Positions 9,716 to 22,345 of a stretch of 64,000 nucleotides of DNA are shown piece after piece. Both the position numbers and the translations under genes were made by a program. How positions within the stretch are numbered: the stretch's first letter is position 1; the number at the start of each line of letters is the position of its first letter. The DNA is from Mortierella alpina (taxonomy: Eukaryota; Mortierellomycota; Mortierellomycetes; Mortierellales; Mortierellaceae), in contig JANATF010000007.1 of NCBI GenBank assembly GCA_029449245.1, forward strand, positions 1,488,001 to 1,552,000, read 5' to 3'. Below the pieces are notes generated by a model, which was not told the origin of the DNA, did no database searches, and worked only from the letters and a program-made list of their open reading frames with translations.

Positions 9716-12700
9716 ATGAGCTCTGACCGCGGGGGCGACCCTGGACCCAGAGACAGCGCCAACAGCGGCGACCTTCGCGACACCGACAATCACCAGCTGC
9801 TCGCCCAACTGGAGGATTCATTCAGGCAGGGCCCTGCACCTCATACCCAGGACTCCAGTACTGCCAGCAACCCGTTGTTGGCGCGTCTAAACCAAAGCTC
9901 GGCCGAAAGGGCGCAGGTCGCTGCTGTGGGGAATCAGCTTGGGCCGGAGGGCACACGCGTGCCCGCTGTCATCGGCGACTTTGTGGGCCTAAACCACGCC
10001 GGGTGGAACAGAGGCGTGGCCGGTAGCAGCAACAGCAACGGTAGGCATCTCAACGAGGCACTGGACGATATGCGGCTCGGAGGCGAGGATGAAGAGACAA
10101 ACGAGCTGGACGCCGACTATGAAGGCGATGATGACGACACCCTTGCTCTGGATGAGGATCTATATGCAGGTACCCATGTTCCAGGGATGGACGAGACCAT
10201 GCGCGCGGAGGCGCTATCAGCAGCGTCTGCTGTGGACCCAAATCAGCTGTTAGACACTACTGAGGAAGGGTAGGCTTGGTGATAAACTTTAGTATTGAGG
10301 AAGGTAGCATGGCGGACGACAGCACAGTGGCATAACCCCGCTTCCCACATCATATTCATCCCCTTCTAGAGCATCGCTCCCGTGGAACGTGGCAGGTGGA
10401 TTTGAGACGGGTATGCAGGACGACGACGACGAACTGGACGAGAACGACCCAGCTCTCGAAGAACTCGGATTAGCTCTTACCCCGAAAACAAGGCGCGAAA
10501 AGAAAAAGGTAGACAGAAACAAAAACGGACTTGGACCGGAAAAGCTACTCAAAAATAGACCCAACTAACACGGGAACCCACGCTCTATACAATTCTCTGT
10601 AAACAGAGCCATAGGAGAGGTACTGTCGTACTTACGCCGGAAGTACAGGCGCTCTTGGGACAGGCCAACTACGCCTATGTCAGCAAGGACTACAAGACGG
10701 CTGTGGATGTCTTTCAACAGGTGATTGTCAAGAACCCCAGCGTCTTTCAGGCATGGAACAGCATGGGTCTTATCCAAGAGGAACTGGGCAACATCGAAAA
10801 GGCCTTGCAGTTATTCATGGTTGCTGCCCACTTGACGCCCAAAGATGGTGCCCTCTGGAAAAAGCTAGCCGTCATCTCAAAGTATGTGTCAACCCTTCTC
10901 TTGTGGAAGCTTAGCTGGGTGGCGACTTTGTGGCTAACAGGTTGATCGCTTCATGCATGGTAGGCAACGAGGATACGACCAGCAAGCACTCTACTGTTTC
11001 TCAAGAGCATACCGTGCAGACAAGGATGACATGGACGCGCTTTGGGACCGGTCTATCATGTACCAGATCCTGGATCAACCGTTCAAGGCTATACAGGGCT
11101 TTCAGAAGCTTCTCAAAGTCAAGCATCACTACATGCCTGCTTTGGAGGAGTTGGTCAAGCTGTACAGTTCACTCGACCAGGATAATAGGCGTTATCGGGA
11201 GAATATGCACCAAGCAATGCTGGATTATGAGGCTGCATATCTTCACTACTCATCCCTTCCAGACCGCCGCAGCAATACGGATGCTGATCCCTTCCATATG
11301 ACCGAGCGGAATGACGAGGACTCTGGGCAGAGCGAGCCATTTGGATACTCGGCGCTGAACATGCTCAGCGAGCTTTATATCATGTTTGAGGAATACGAAA
11401 AGCCCATCACTGTGATCAAGGCTTGGTCCAGGCGGTTACAGCGACGTTCGCATCAAGCGTGGTGGGATGACTACAAGGACGATCGAGAATTCGATACGGA
11501 TCCGGATGATGACGAGCTCCAGGCGTCATTGGGAGAGAATCGTACGCGAGGTCTACCCGTGGATCTTCGCGTCAAGCTTGGAATCTGTCGATTGATGATG
11601 GAGGAGGTCAAAGAGGCAAAAGTATGACATTCTTGCTCCTTGTAGAACCTCATTGTCTATACCCCCCCTCCCCCGCAAAAGCAGCTCCGACGCGTTGGCA
11701 TTAACCATATCTTTAAACCCACATTTCTTTCATTCAATAGGCCCAATTCAAATATCTTTGGCGATGCAGTGTCGAAGACTTTCCGGATCTGTATGAGGAG
11801 ATTGCGGAACTATACGTTAGCAAGCAAATGTGGAAGGAGGGATTCAATGTTATCCGAGCCATGATGCAGTTTGATGAAATGGATGTTCCCAAGACTTGGG
11901 TCATGGCTGGAGAGTGTCTTCGCCACATGGGTCAGATGAAAGAGGCCAAGGATTATCTTGAACAAGGTATGATTGCCAGTCAACCTCTGCTGGCATCCTT
12001 TGGTCCTAAGCATGGAATAGTCGACCATGATGAAATGATCTTATTTTTGTTCACAAACTTGAATATTTTTCTCATTGTGTTAGCACATCGCGATGACCCT
12101 TCCAGCGTCGATGTGAGTATGATGCTGGCCGAAGTCCATGAAGAGATGGGAAATCTGCCGCAAGCCTTGTCCCTGGTCAATTACGGTAAGGTATCCTTGA
12201 TACTGCATGCAACACTCTCGCTCATTAGAGATGCTTACCCTTCCTTCTCATTGTGCTCTAGTCCGACGCGTCAACGAGGAGAAGCAGGCAGAGGCTGAGA
12301 AGCGTCGTAGAGAGGCCAAGATGGTGAGGGATGCCAAAGCAAATAGGGACGGAGCGTCATCCAAAAACAACAGCGATGCCTATCTTTTGGACCCATCTCA
12401 CTCCAAAGACCAAAAGTTTCGACAGATCGCACCACGCCCAACAGCAGCAGGCACATCAGTCGCTTTCACTTCAGATGCAGCTCGGGGTGCGATGGAGCGC
12501 ATTAACGCAGCGAGTCGAGATCGCGCCGCTGCTGAGCGGTATGCGAGTGCGGATAGGGACCGCGATATTCAGCTCTTGCGGTCAGCACGAGAGCAGGAGC
12601 GCGCAGACAAGTTGGCGGACAGGGAGAGTCATACTCAGGAGCTGCGGGATGTGATCGACAAGTTCAACCGACTAGATGTCATCTACCAGCGTATTGACCA

Positions 12701-15699
12701 AAAGGAGAAATCCAGGGTCTGGGAGAGCAAGCACGAAGCTGTCAAGGCAACGCGAGAGGATCGAACACAGTACATCCAAGGCGCAAGAGAGTTAATCAAT
12801 GTTTTTAGGAGCAATGGCGCATTCTATCCCAGGGAAAAGAACAAGCCCTACCTTGGAACTGAAACTCGCAAGTGGCGCTACCGCCGGTATGCAGCGGATT
12901 TAGACAGCGGACTTTCGGAGCACGCCTCGGCAATGTCAGAACGTTTGGGCAGGCTGATGGGGGTGAGTCAGCCCAAAACGATCCTTGAGGAATCGTTACT
13001 GGATCATGGACTCACAGCACCCCCGTCAACGTACAAGGAAGTCTCGTTCGACGCCTGGTATCTCCTAATGATTCGACAGGCTGTGTACCTGACATTCGAG
13101 GACCGATATGCAGAAGCCACGGAATTGTTGATGAAGGATATGTACAACGCCAACGTCTTCTACTCCGTCCCTCGTCGGCGATCTGGCATCATGCTTGTGG
13201 CCCTCGCCTGTGCCATATGGGCGGCCGATTTTGAGGAAGTGACCAGGGGCGGGCGGCGATTGTGTAACTTTGGAGGGCTGCGTCCACTTGCCGTCAAGCT
13301 GTACCAGTCCACCCTCACCCATGGTCCTCGAGGAAACCTCAAGTTTTTCTCCTGGGTCCAAGGCATCACGCACAAGTACCTCAAGCGCGAGATCGCAGGG
13401 ATGCGGCGGGCCATTGGCAAAGGTGCCCAGCAAAGTATGCGTAAGGTCAGGACAACTGTTCGTAGGAAGAGACAGGGACCGCCAACTCGAGCTCCAAGGA
13501 AATCATTCGCTGCGTTGACCCCAACATTAGCTTCGCCTCGGAAGAAGGTCCGCTTGGAGGCCACACTCAAGTCTTCTCCACCCATGCCAAATCTTCAACA
13601 GCTTTCGGGGGATGAATCAACTTTGTCCTCACTACATTCCACAGCCGCAGCTGCAGGATCAGCAGCGAAAATGACGACGATGCCGCTGACGGGTCCTGAA
13701 CGTGCAGAGGCAGCCTCTGCACGACTTTTGGCCGCTGCAGCAGCAAAGGAGGCGGGGGAGCAAGCAGAGGGCTCTCATCACAGAGTGTCTTTTGCAGAAA
13801 TCAACGACAATGGCGATAGAGATGGCATGGATCAGCAGAATGAGATGGACCCCTCGGCTGAAACGGAGGCAGGGCCAGCACACGCAACCGAACCCACCAT
13901 TACTACGTCCCTCCGTAGAAAGAGACGGGCAAGGGACGAGGGAGGATCGAGTGCCGCAGAGGAGCAAGGCGAGGGCGACCAACAGGACGAATTTGACGAC
14001 GAGGACGATGACTACGATGTGCACGATGAGTTGTACAAGGAGGAGGATGATGAAGACAAGGAGCTCGATCCTGAGGAATACGAGGAGACCGAATGGGAAC
14101 ACGACGATGCTGACTTTCGAGGGCTACGCAAGGGCTATGGAAAGGCGCATAGTCTGTCGCGTCCTCACGATGAAGACGATGATGATGATGATGAGGACCG
14201 CGACGATAATTTTTTGCAAGGTCGGAAACGTCGATCCGGGGCAACGGCTAAAGGCAATGGAGAAAGGAAAGAAAGCGGCGGTCGTGCGAGTGTGAAGTTC
14301 ACTAGGCCTTTGTTTCCAAAGTTCCAAGTATCGATGGTGATGTTTATGGGACACATTCTGGCTCACTCGAGGTCCCACATTGGTGCTGCAGGTAAGTTGC
14401 AGAGGCTTTGTTCGTCTGATATGCCTTGCTTTGGTCGAACGACGTCAAGCTCTTGCCAGCTGACAGTTCTACTTTTTATTCTTCTCGCATTTAGCACACT
14501 TTGCCGAGTGCATGGAGTATGCACCTACGAACCCAATGATTCAGCTATATCTTGGAGTCCAGTTCCTGAACGTGGCCATGCAACGGACCACCCCGAATCG
14601 ACAAATGGCAGTGGCCCAGGGATTGGTTTTCATTCAAAACTACTATCGGCTGCGGATGGCTGGTTTTGGTTCTTTGGCCTTGGCGGAGCGGGATAAGGCT
14701 AATAAGGCCAAGGGCAAAGCCCCAACGCCAGTGCCCATCACACCTCTCCTTCCCATTGTGGGTGTCAAAGACGGCTCATCGGACTCCCAAAATGCTACGG
14801 AACGAAAAGTGAGCAGTGCAGCGGATATTTCCGAGGACGACGCCGTTACTGAAGCAGAGATTCGAGAAGCAGCGTTGGCGGCAAGTGCATCAGCGTTGAA
14901 CAACGAGGAACCATTGGCAGGGACCCAATCTTCAGCGGAAGCAGAGTCGTCCGAGGAGCAGGAGCCGCCGTTGACGCAGTGCCAACAAGAGGCAGAGTAC
15001 AATTTTGCACGAACGTTCCATCAACTTGGGCAGTATCACTTGGCGATGATCCATTACAAGCGTGTTCTAGAACTGCCGTCCTGGAGAGAGGTGGAGCGTC
15101 TGCAACAAATGGCTCGTAGGCAACAGGAAGAGCAGGAAAAGGATGTGAGGAGGAGGCACCGGTCTGAGGCGCGGGCGCTTGCGAATCAACGGAGCTTGGA
15201 GCGGAAGCAGCAGGACCGCGAGCTCAGGGAAGCGAGGCGGCTTGAACGAGAGGAAGCCAAGGCTGCGCGACTGAAGGCAAAGGCAGAGGCAAAGGCTCAA
15301 TCAGGCACCACGAGAGCTGAGGAGAATGACCAGGATGGTAACGCAGAGAGGAACATAGAAGATGCTGATGAGGAAGAGGAGGAGGAGGAGGAGGAGGAGG
15401 AGGAGGATGACATGGATATGGAAGAAGACGACAACGAAGAAGATGTTGACGACGAGGAAGATGACGATGAGGAAGATGACGACGAGGAAAGAGACGTGCC
15501 GCCAACAGGGGTGGAGGGCCGCTCGGGATCTGCTCCTGCGGACGAGGACCAGTTAACGCGGATTCGGCTCCAGGGTGTGCTCGATGACGACCCGACGGAT
15601 TTGAAGCGCGAGGCGGCGTTCAATTTGGCCAAGATCTATGCTCTCAGTGGAGCGATGGGCCAGGCGCAGCTGGTGATGCGGAAGTACTGCACATTGTAA
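9716..15699 (+). CDS. TFC4: TFIIIC TPR subunit (yeast Tfc4/tau131, human GTF3C3 type)
   Basis: This is the scaffold subunit of RNA polymerase III factor TFIIIC, which recruits TFIIIB at tRNA and 5S genes. Eight exons join in phase to 1762 aa: 9716-10269, 10370-10508, 10607-10881, 10964-11621, 11741-11966, 12084-12185, 12262-14391 and 14495-15699. The N-terminus is acidic and disordered (1-230). TPRs begin at about 237 (LLGQANYAYVSKDYKTAVD, then ALYCFSRAYRADKDD). Helical repeats run to about 1035. A disordered basic/acidic region follows (about 1035-1335). Repeats resume (AHFAECMEYAPTNP, then QYHLAMIHYKRVLELP at about 1527), are interrupted by a KER-rich coiled coil and a long Glu/Asp tract (about 1650-1697), and end in a last TPR-like hairpin (1729-1762). 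The disordered insertions make it longer than the yeast protein. The 3' end is echoed by a degenerate copy at 16330-16415. Confidence 0.93.
15362..15500 (+). repeat. GAG/GAC/GAT low-complexity tract encoding an acidic run in TFC4
   Basis: This imperfect trinucleotide repeat encodes an almost uninterrupted Glu/Asp run of about 45 residues with a few Met, Asn and Val residues, in the TFC4 last exon. Reading frame is kept. Confidence 0.85.
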
Positions 15700-16329
15700 C
15701 AATATAACCGACTCTCGAAGCCGTATTTTTCAGTTCAGTCTTTTGTTTCATCATGATACATAGCACTTTATTGTCCTAGAGAGGCGTTCATAGAAGGGGG
15801 TCCGCACAGGCGAGGGATCCAAGGTCCATGTGAATCTAGGAATTGTTGTCCCCAGAGGATCGATGGGCAAGATCATCGCTCGGCTTCGATTGGGAGCAAC
15901 CCGTAAAGTGACGAGAATATCATCGTCAAGTGTCCAAGAGCACCAACCCAGGCCGCACAGCCACCGTCATGGGGAGCAACATGTGTCCAGACGAGGGCTG
16001 CACACTGTCATAGCTCCGCTACTGCTTCCAACACGACTGCGGTATCAACGGCGGCGTCCTAGCCAGCGCCCTCTTTTTCCAAACAGCGGACCCACGAGAC
16101 CAGGTCATATCTTTTTAGCCTGTGCCACTGGTGCCGTAACAACTGGCCGTCTTTGCTATTCAGCATCACTAGTCAGTCCATTCACGATTATGGACTAGAG
16201 TCCAGAAAAGTCAACTCGTTTCTGCGGACAAGTCCAACCTCATCTTGCAGTGCCGGTCTGAACAGAGCTGGCGATCAAATGGCACTCCGATCAAGCTTGT
16301 CACTCCGTAGGACACGTTCGGTTCCCAAA

Positions 16330-16415
16330 ATCTATGCTCTCAGCAACCCCCACTCGGGTATGTGCCAGGTCGCAGCTGGGGACGCGGAAGCACTGCACCT
16401 TGCGATCTTGTAACA
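16330..16415 (+). pseudogene. Degenerate duplicate of the TFC4 3' terminus
   Basis: This piece aligns to the last coding bases of TFC4 (15634-15702). ATCTATGCTCTCAG is identical in both. After a divergent middle, GCCAGG(T)CGCAGCTGG, GCGGAAG-ACTGCAC and CTTGTAACA recur in the same order. The copy has insertions (about 8 nt before the final TTGTAACA and more in the middle) and no coding capacity. It lies about 0.7 kb downstream in the same orientation. Obvious similarity stops just upstream of 16330. I infer a small local duplication that has decayed. Confidence 0.65.
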
Positions 16416-16836
16416 GGCCAACACATCCTGCGGGTGGCGAGTCAAAGAATGCAGCAAAGACTCGTGGCGTGACGGCCATGGTCCATGAGAACTAATAACA
16501 TTGAGGGAGTGTCAAGGTGAAGGAGTGTCAAGGGTCGCCTCCGCAGAGTGCGAATCCTGGTCCTCCCTCTCCTGACACCTTTACTACTCTGTCTAAAGTA
16601 GCGTGGCTATGATAGGAAGCCGACCCGCTGCTGCGAACTAGCCATGACGACAGCTCTCAAGTCGGCAGACACATCATGACGCATGTAGGAGCAGGGTCCG
16701 GCGGACCCCAGTCGCCTTGAGCGAGCGGGGCAGCCCAGGCGAGAGGGAGGTCTGTCGACTGGACCTTCGAGGGGCTCAGGAGGGCCGCGGACCTCCAGCA
16801 TGGGCTGCGTCCATCGTCCATCGGGATGCATGCCGA

Positions 16837-16844
16837 TATAAAAA
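16837..16844 (+). promoter_or_regulatory. TATA box of the P2-ATPase gene
   Basis: TATAAAAA lies about 300 nt before the ATG at 17146. With transcription starting about 30-40 nt downstream, the leader would be about 270 nt and contain the pyrimidine pentamer repeats. Confidence 0.5.
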
Positions 16845-16893
16845 CAGCTTTTTAAAGACATGCGTAGCGTTGCTCCTTCGTTACTTTCTTTCC

Positions 16894-16972
16894 TCTTCTC
16901 TACTCTTCTCTTCTCTTCTCTTCTCTTCTCTTGTACTGTCCTGTCTTGTCCTGTCCTGTCCTGTCCTGTCCT
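16894..16972 (+). repeat. Two adjacent pyrimidine pentanucleotide microsatellites
   Basis: A (TTCTC)n run of about 8 units to about 16932 is followed after a few bases by a (TGTCC)n run of about 7 units to about 16972. Both lie between the TATA box and the start codon of the ATPase, so in its probable 5' leader. Confidence 0.85.
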
Positions 16973-17145
16973 CCGTACCTCTGTCTCCCCTCCCCACTCG
17001 CCCTAAAACGACCCGCAACCCGCAACACATCGCACCGATAAGCAAACTCGCTCCTCCTCCTCCATCGCCATCGCCGCCCTCACCGCCATCGCACCGCTCT
17101 CCAAGACCGTATCGCTACCACCACCGTACTGCCTCCAACGCCTAC

Positions 17146-20100
17146 ATGGCCGACGACAACGCCTCCACTATCCGGCCAGACTCGGGTTCAATAGGGACTC
17201 TGCCCTCACCCCCAGCCTCGCAGCAAGGTCGCCACTACCACCACCAGCACCACCAGCAGGTGCCGTCCGACGCAAGCACCAGGAACACGGATGCAACCAT
17301 CGGCATCGATGCATCGGCGTCTGGCCACAAGAACCATCCCTCTCTCTCTTTTGCCACAGATACGCTGCAGGGCATCGACGAGAGCGCGGTCTTCAACATC
17401 AACCACTCCGAGTCTCCCACAGTGCTGGAAGCAATGGCACCATCGAATGCAGGCGAGCGCTACTCCATCTATTCCAACATCAAGGATGGCAAGGTATGAC
17501 CAATTGCCTGATGGATGGGACGAGACAGAGACAACCATGAGAGCATGAGTGTGGTGTTGAGCTTGGGCGATGTGGTGTTGCCAGTGCTGTCGCGCTCTAG
17601 CGTCGAAATGAGAGTTTGAGTTTGTTCAAAACAACTGCAATTCCGAATATGTGTTTGTCAACCCCGCTGACTACCCGATTTGGGTGTTCTTTGCATGGGG
17701 GGTCGTCTGCCATGGACCGCACTAATCACACACGGAACCTTGTCTTCCGGCCCTCTTGTCTTTCTGTCCTCCTCATGTCCCCCCACAGGTCAGCATCGAA
17801 CACCAGATCGAGATCAATGGTAAGCAGCTGCAGTAGACACGGACCTTTGCTGTTGATTGTGTCTCCGTATCCGTCTCGCCCTCTCTGTCTTTATCTTGTT
17901 CTCTTGCAGTCGTCCTTCTCCCTTGCTTGCCCCTCTTCCCTCCTCCTCCCCCCCTTCGTACCAGAATATGCGCCAGGAACGACTACCCGTGGAGGGCGCA
18001 TTGGACGGTGTGCTTCCTGGCTGGCGGTTCCAGCTCACGCACTGCCCACTCCTATTTGTTCAGTGTCTTCATCTCAACTGCCTCCCCCGTCTTGCTCCTG
18101 TCACTGTCACTGTCACCAGCTCTCTAGTCCAGGAGAACTTGGGATGAAAAAAGAAAATAGTCTCACGTACCACGCACCACGGGCTTCTTCTGCTCTTTTT
18201 GCTCATTGACTGCTGCTCCTCGCTAGTGTCTGGTCACTCGACCTCAGCTCGACCTCCTCTCTTTGCCATCATTACTGACCCAACACCGTTCTACCTCGCC
18301 ACTAGTCCTCGATCTGTTTGATGTGCAGAGCAACAAGGAAATTTCGCTGGAGGAGGTCATGGACGGCCTGCGCTATGTGATGGAATATCGGATAAAGGGT
18401 GGGCGCTACCCTAACCTGGACTATGACATCATGAAGCGTCTCGCTGACGGCCTCTTGCTCCACATGGGCGACACCGAGAAGAAGCGCAAGCTCCGGGCAA
18501 AACTGACGGAGGAGGCTGATGTCGCCTTTCAACTCTTTGGGGAGTTTCTACTCGAAGGTAAAGACGGACCCCCTATTGAATTTCTAACCGCGAAGCCAAC
18601 TCGTCAATTATGCCATTCACACAAACTCTACCACAACGCGCTTCTCCTTCAACTCGACCGGGGGGGTCTTTGACGTTTGCAACATGTTCATCTTTCAGTC
18701 CAAGACTTTCGTCAAGCTGTCGGTGAGAAGCCTGTCTCGGACCTCCGCCACGCGCTCAAACTCGATGTCCGGTGTGGTCCAGGATCAACGCTTCAGGAAC
18801 AACAATCAGCTGTGGCTCTTGTCGCGCTCCTGACCACCATCTACCCCCAGTTCTCGGACTGGCGCGAGTTGGTCAAGGCCGACGGCCAGTCTGAAGTCCA
18901 AAAGTGCATGAGGGAGCACGCAGACTTTGTCAGGGCCGAGAAGATGCCTGAAATGGGTGGTGTCATCCTTGCACCACAAGCCCTTTGCTTCGATCGCCGA
19001 ATCAAGAGGTGCCTAAAGATGTTCCGCACCTCCTTGGAGACCGGGCTGCCGTCCGCAGCCATCCCCGACTTGCAGGAGCATTATGGAAAAAACATTCTGC
19101 CAGAGCCTCCTCGCTCCTCTGTCTTCAAGATGATGTGGACGCAATTTACCGATTTTATGATCCTGCTTCTACTCGCAGTGGCCGTATTGATGGCAGCCAC
19201 CAAAGACTTTATACCCATGACCGTTCTTTTGATCGTAGTTGTGCTCAACGCCATCATCGGGTTTACGCAAGAGTACAAGGCTGGAAAGGCACTGGATGCC
19301 CTGTCTAAGCTAACGGTCCCCAAGGCGCAGGTGCTTCGTGACGGCAACACGTCCATGATCAACTCGGAGGAACTTGTACCTGGTGATATTGTCATTTTGG
19401 AGGAGGGAGAGTCCGTTCCTGCAGATCTGCGTCTGGCCGAAGTGTCACAGCTTGAAATCATCGAGTCCATCTTGACCGGAGAATCCGTTGCTGTTAGCAA
19501 GGACCCCAAGGAGATCAAGACACTGACTCGCAAGCTTCCTCTCGGAGATTGCAAAGGAAATGCCTTCATGTCGACTGTTGTTGCCAAGGGCCGTGGCAAG
19601 GGCATCGTTGTGCGCACGGGTCGTCAGACTGAGATGGGAAAGATCAGTGCCGCCATCACTGGCGCGAAAAAGTTCTTGACACCAGTCCAGCGTAAACTTG
19701 CTCTTCTCGGGAAACTACTAGTCGTCTTTGCCATTGTCCTCTGTGCAGTCATGGCCGGTATCAAGATCGCACACCACAACAATGTTGGGGAGTCACTCAA
19801 GATTGCACTCAGGTATGGTGATTCTTTTCTGGTCTGAAGAAAAAAAAAACGTTTGATCATACTACTGTTATTATTTTTCCGTTATTATACTGACATTGTG
19901 ATCTCGTCGATAGTTTGGCCGTCTCTGTCATCCCCGAAGGTCTCGTTGCTGTGACCACTGTCACAATGGCCTTGGGAGTGCGCCGTATGGCCACTCGAAA
20001 AGCAATTGTGCGCACTCTGCCCGCTGTCGAGACCTTAGGAAGCGTCACATATATCTGTTCGGACAAGACCGGTACTTTGACTGAAGGTAAAATGGGCGCA

Positions 20101-22241
20101 GCCGAACTTTGGACCAGTGACGGCGTTGCCTATGGATTTACGGAAAGCACCAGTCTGGATCCCAACAAGGGCGATGTGTTCATGAAGACCAACCTGACTG
20201 AGGAGCCGCAAGTCCTGGAGAAGAAACTGGACAAGGTTTCCTCTCAGATGCTCGTTGCTTTGATGGTCTCATCCCTTTGCAATAACTCTTCGATCGTGCA
20301 AAAGGATAGAGAGGACAAGGAAGAACAGGAAGGATCTCCAACCGCGATCCCTCTCACGAACATTGATTCCGAGGAGACCGCCATGGCCGATCCAGAGACA
20401 TTGGAATGGAAGGGTATAGGAGATCCAACAGAGGTCGCCTTGGTAGTCGCCGCCCAAAAGGCTGGATTTCCAAAGACCTATTTCCACGATCTTGGGTACT
20501 CACGCATCTACGAGCAGGCCTTTGACAGTGAACGTAAAGTCATGAGTGTCGTCTACAAGGCCCCTCTAGGATCGACGTTGGAAAAGGATGGACACTTTGA
20601 GTTTGTGCTTGCGAAAGGAGCCCCAGAAGAAATTTTGAGTCGCTGTGTGGGCTATTTGCCGCCTGTCTTACCCGGCTCCGTCGCTTCTCCACTGGATGTA
20701 CTAAAGCCGGGCGTGGATGAGCTGTCTCAACCGATAACAGAAGAGTTCTACGACTCTGTATCGGAGGCTTCCGGTCGAATGGCAGACAATGGCCTTCGTG
20801 TTCTGGGCTTGGCCTACAAGCGGGTCAGTGTCAATGGTGGAGGATCGGGAAGATGCGAGATCGGGGATGGACTGGATCATGTGAACAAGATCAAGGACGA
20901 GAAGGAGGTTCCTGCACCTACTCTCAAACCGACCAAACTAGATCTCATGACGGCTGCCAACGCTAACAAGACCGATGACGACGATGATGACGAGGAGATT
21001 CCTCCTGGTTACGCAGAAAGCGACCTTGTATTCCTGGGACTCATTGGCTTGATTGATCCTGCGCGTGCCGGAGTGAAGGAGAGTGTCCGTATATGCAAGG
21101 AGGCTGGAATCACGGTCGTCATGATCACGGGCGATCACATCAAGACTGCCAGCGCCATCGCTAGGGAACTCGGCATCCTCGAGGATGGTGGACGTGCAAT
21201 CAAGGGCGAGGAGCTGGATCTCTTGTCTGAGCAGGCGATTGCTGAATTGAAGCCCTTCCCGAACGTCTTTGCACGAGTTTCTCCTGATAACAAACTCAAG
21301 CTGGTGACGGCCCTGCAAAGCCGTGGCGAATCCGTGGCCATGACAGGAGACGGTGTCAATGGTATGTTTACATGATCTATTGTCCGTAGATATAATTATA
21401 ACGTATTATTCTGCAAGGATGGATATTAACAGATGCTGCTGCTAATCTGCAACTTGTAGACGCACCCGCAATCAAGGCTGCGAACGTGGGAGTAGCCATG
21501 GGTATCGCAGGCACTGAAATCACCAAGCAGGCCGCAGATATCGTCCTGTCCAACGACAACTTCAATACGATTGTGGATGCAGTGGAGGAAGGACGCCGCG
21601 TGTTCGACAACATTCTCAAGTTCATCGTCTACTTGTTGAGCTGCAATTGCGCCGAGATCTTCCTGTTTCTTCTCTGCTCCATCGTCAATGTTGAGCTGCC
21701 CTTCACGGTCACGATGGTCTTGTGGGCCAACATTATCGCGGACGTACCACCCGCCATGGCCCTGGGTGTTGAGCCGGCCGAGCCAGGACTGATGAGCAGA
21801 AACCCGCGTTCACCCAAACGCGGCATTTTAACCAAGACGTCGTTCAGCGTGATTATCTTTCAGTCATCAGTCATGACACTACTGACTTTTGGCGTTTACA
21901 TGATGAGGGACAGAAGCACGGAGGAGAAGGAGAGCTATGCCCGCGCAGAGTCCTTTACAGTCCTAACGTCGCTGCAGTTGCTTCAGGGGTTCTTGTCCCG
22001 GACCATGCGCACGTCTGTGTTCCGGGTCAACTTTTTCTCCAACCGCTGGATGATCTACGGAGTGCTGGTCAGCTTCGTGCTCATGGTCATTGGCGTCTAC
22101 GTCCCTGGATTCAACGGGATCCTGAACCTCCAGCCTATCAATGGCGTCTCCTGGGCCAAAATCATCGTATGCTGCGTCATTTTGCTTATCCTTAGCGAGC
22201 TTGAGAAGCTGCTTCTTCGCATCACCCGGTGGACCATTTGA
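17146..22241 (+). CDS. P2-type Ca2+-ATPase-like cation pump with EF-hand-like N-terminus
   Basis: Six exons join in phase to 1324 aa: 17146-17493, 17789-17819, 18306-18557, 18699-19812, 19914-21361 and 21460-22241. P-type landmarks are TGES (about 470-473), DKTGTLT with phospho-Asp at about 632, TGD and GDGVND (about 1060-1065). Calcium-site residues of the SERCA scheme are visible: IPEGL in M4 (Glu about 590), N-x2-E in M5 (SCNCAEIF) and N-x3-D in M6 (WANIIADVPPA). The M6 Thr is Ala and the M8 Glu is Gln, which resembles single-site PMCA/SPCA pumps, so one Ca2+ per cycle is likely. Residues about 1-125 are disordered and His/Ser-rich. An EF-hand-like loop follows at about 132-143 (DVQSNKEISLEE, Lys at the usual Gly). 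Intron 2 (17820-18305) is unusually long, so a missed exon is possible. Cellular membrane and exact ion are not determined. Confidence 0.88.
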
Positions 22242-22311
22242 TTCCTACCCTTATCTTTCAATCCAGCCCTCATGCTCATCTCAACGGCATCGTCATTATC
22301 AACAGCAGCAG

Positions 22312-22345
<34 letters not shown>

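Larger units (their letters stand above)
15700..17145. other. Intergenic: TFC4 3' flank, degenerate TFC4 copy, pump promoter
   Basis: The only gene-like material is a decayed copy of the TFC4 3' end at 16330-16415. A TATA box at 16837 and a pyrimidine pentanucleotide leader at about 16894-16972 belong to the downstream ATPase gene. Near 16503-16545 a GGAGTGTCAAGG motif appears twice. Confidence 0.6.

Noticed and set aside
10289-10564. Minus frame inside TFC4
   Set aside because: Ser-rich shadow of the acidic coding region and its introns.
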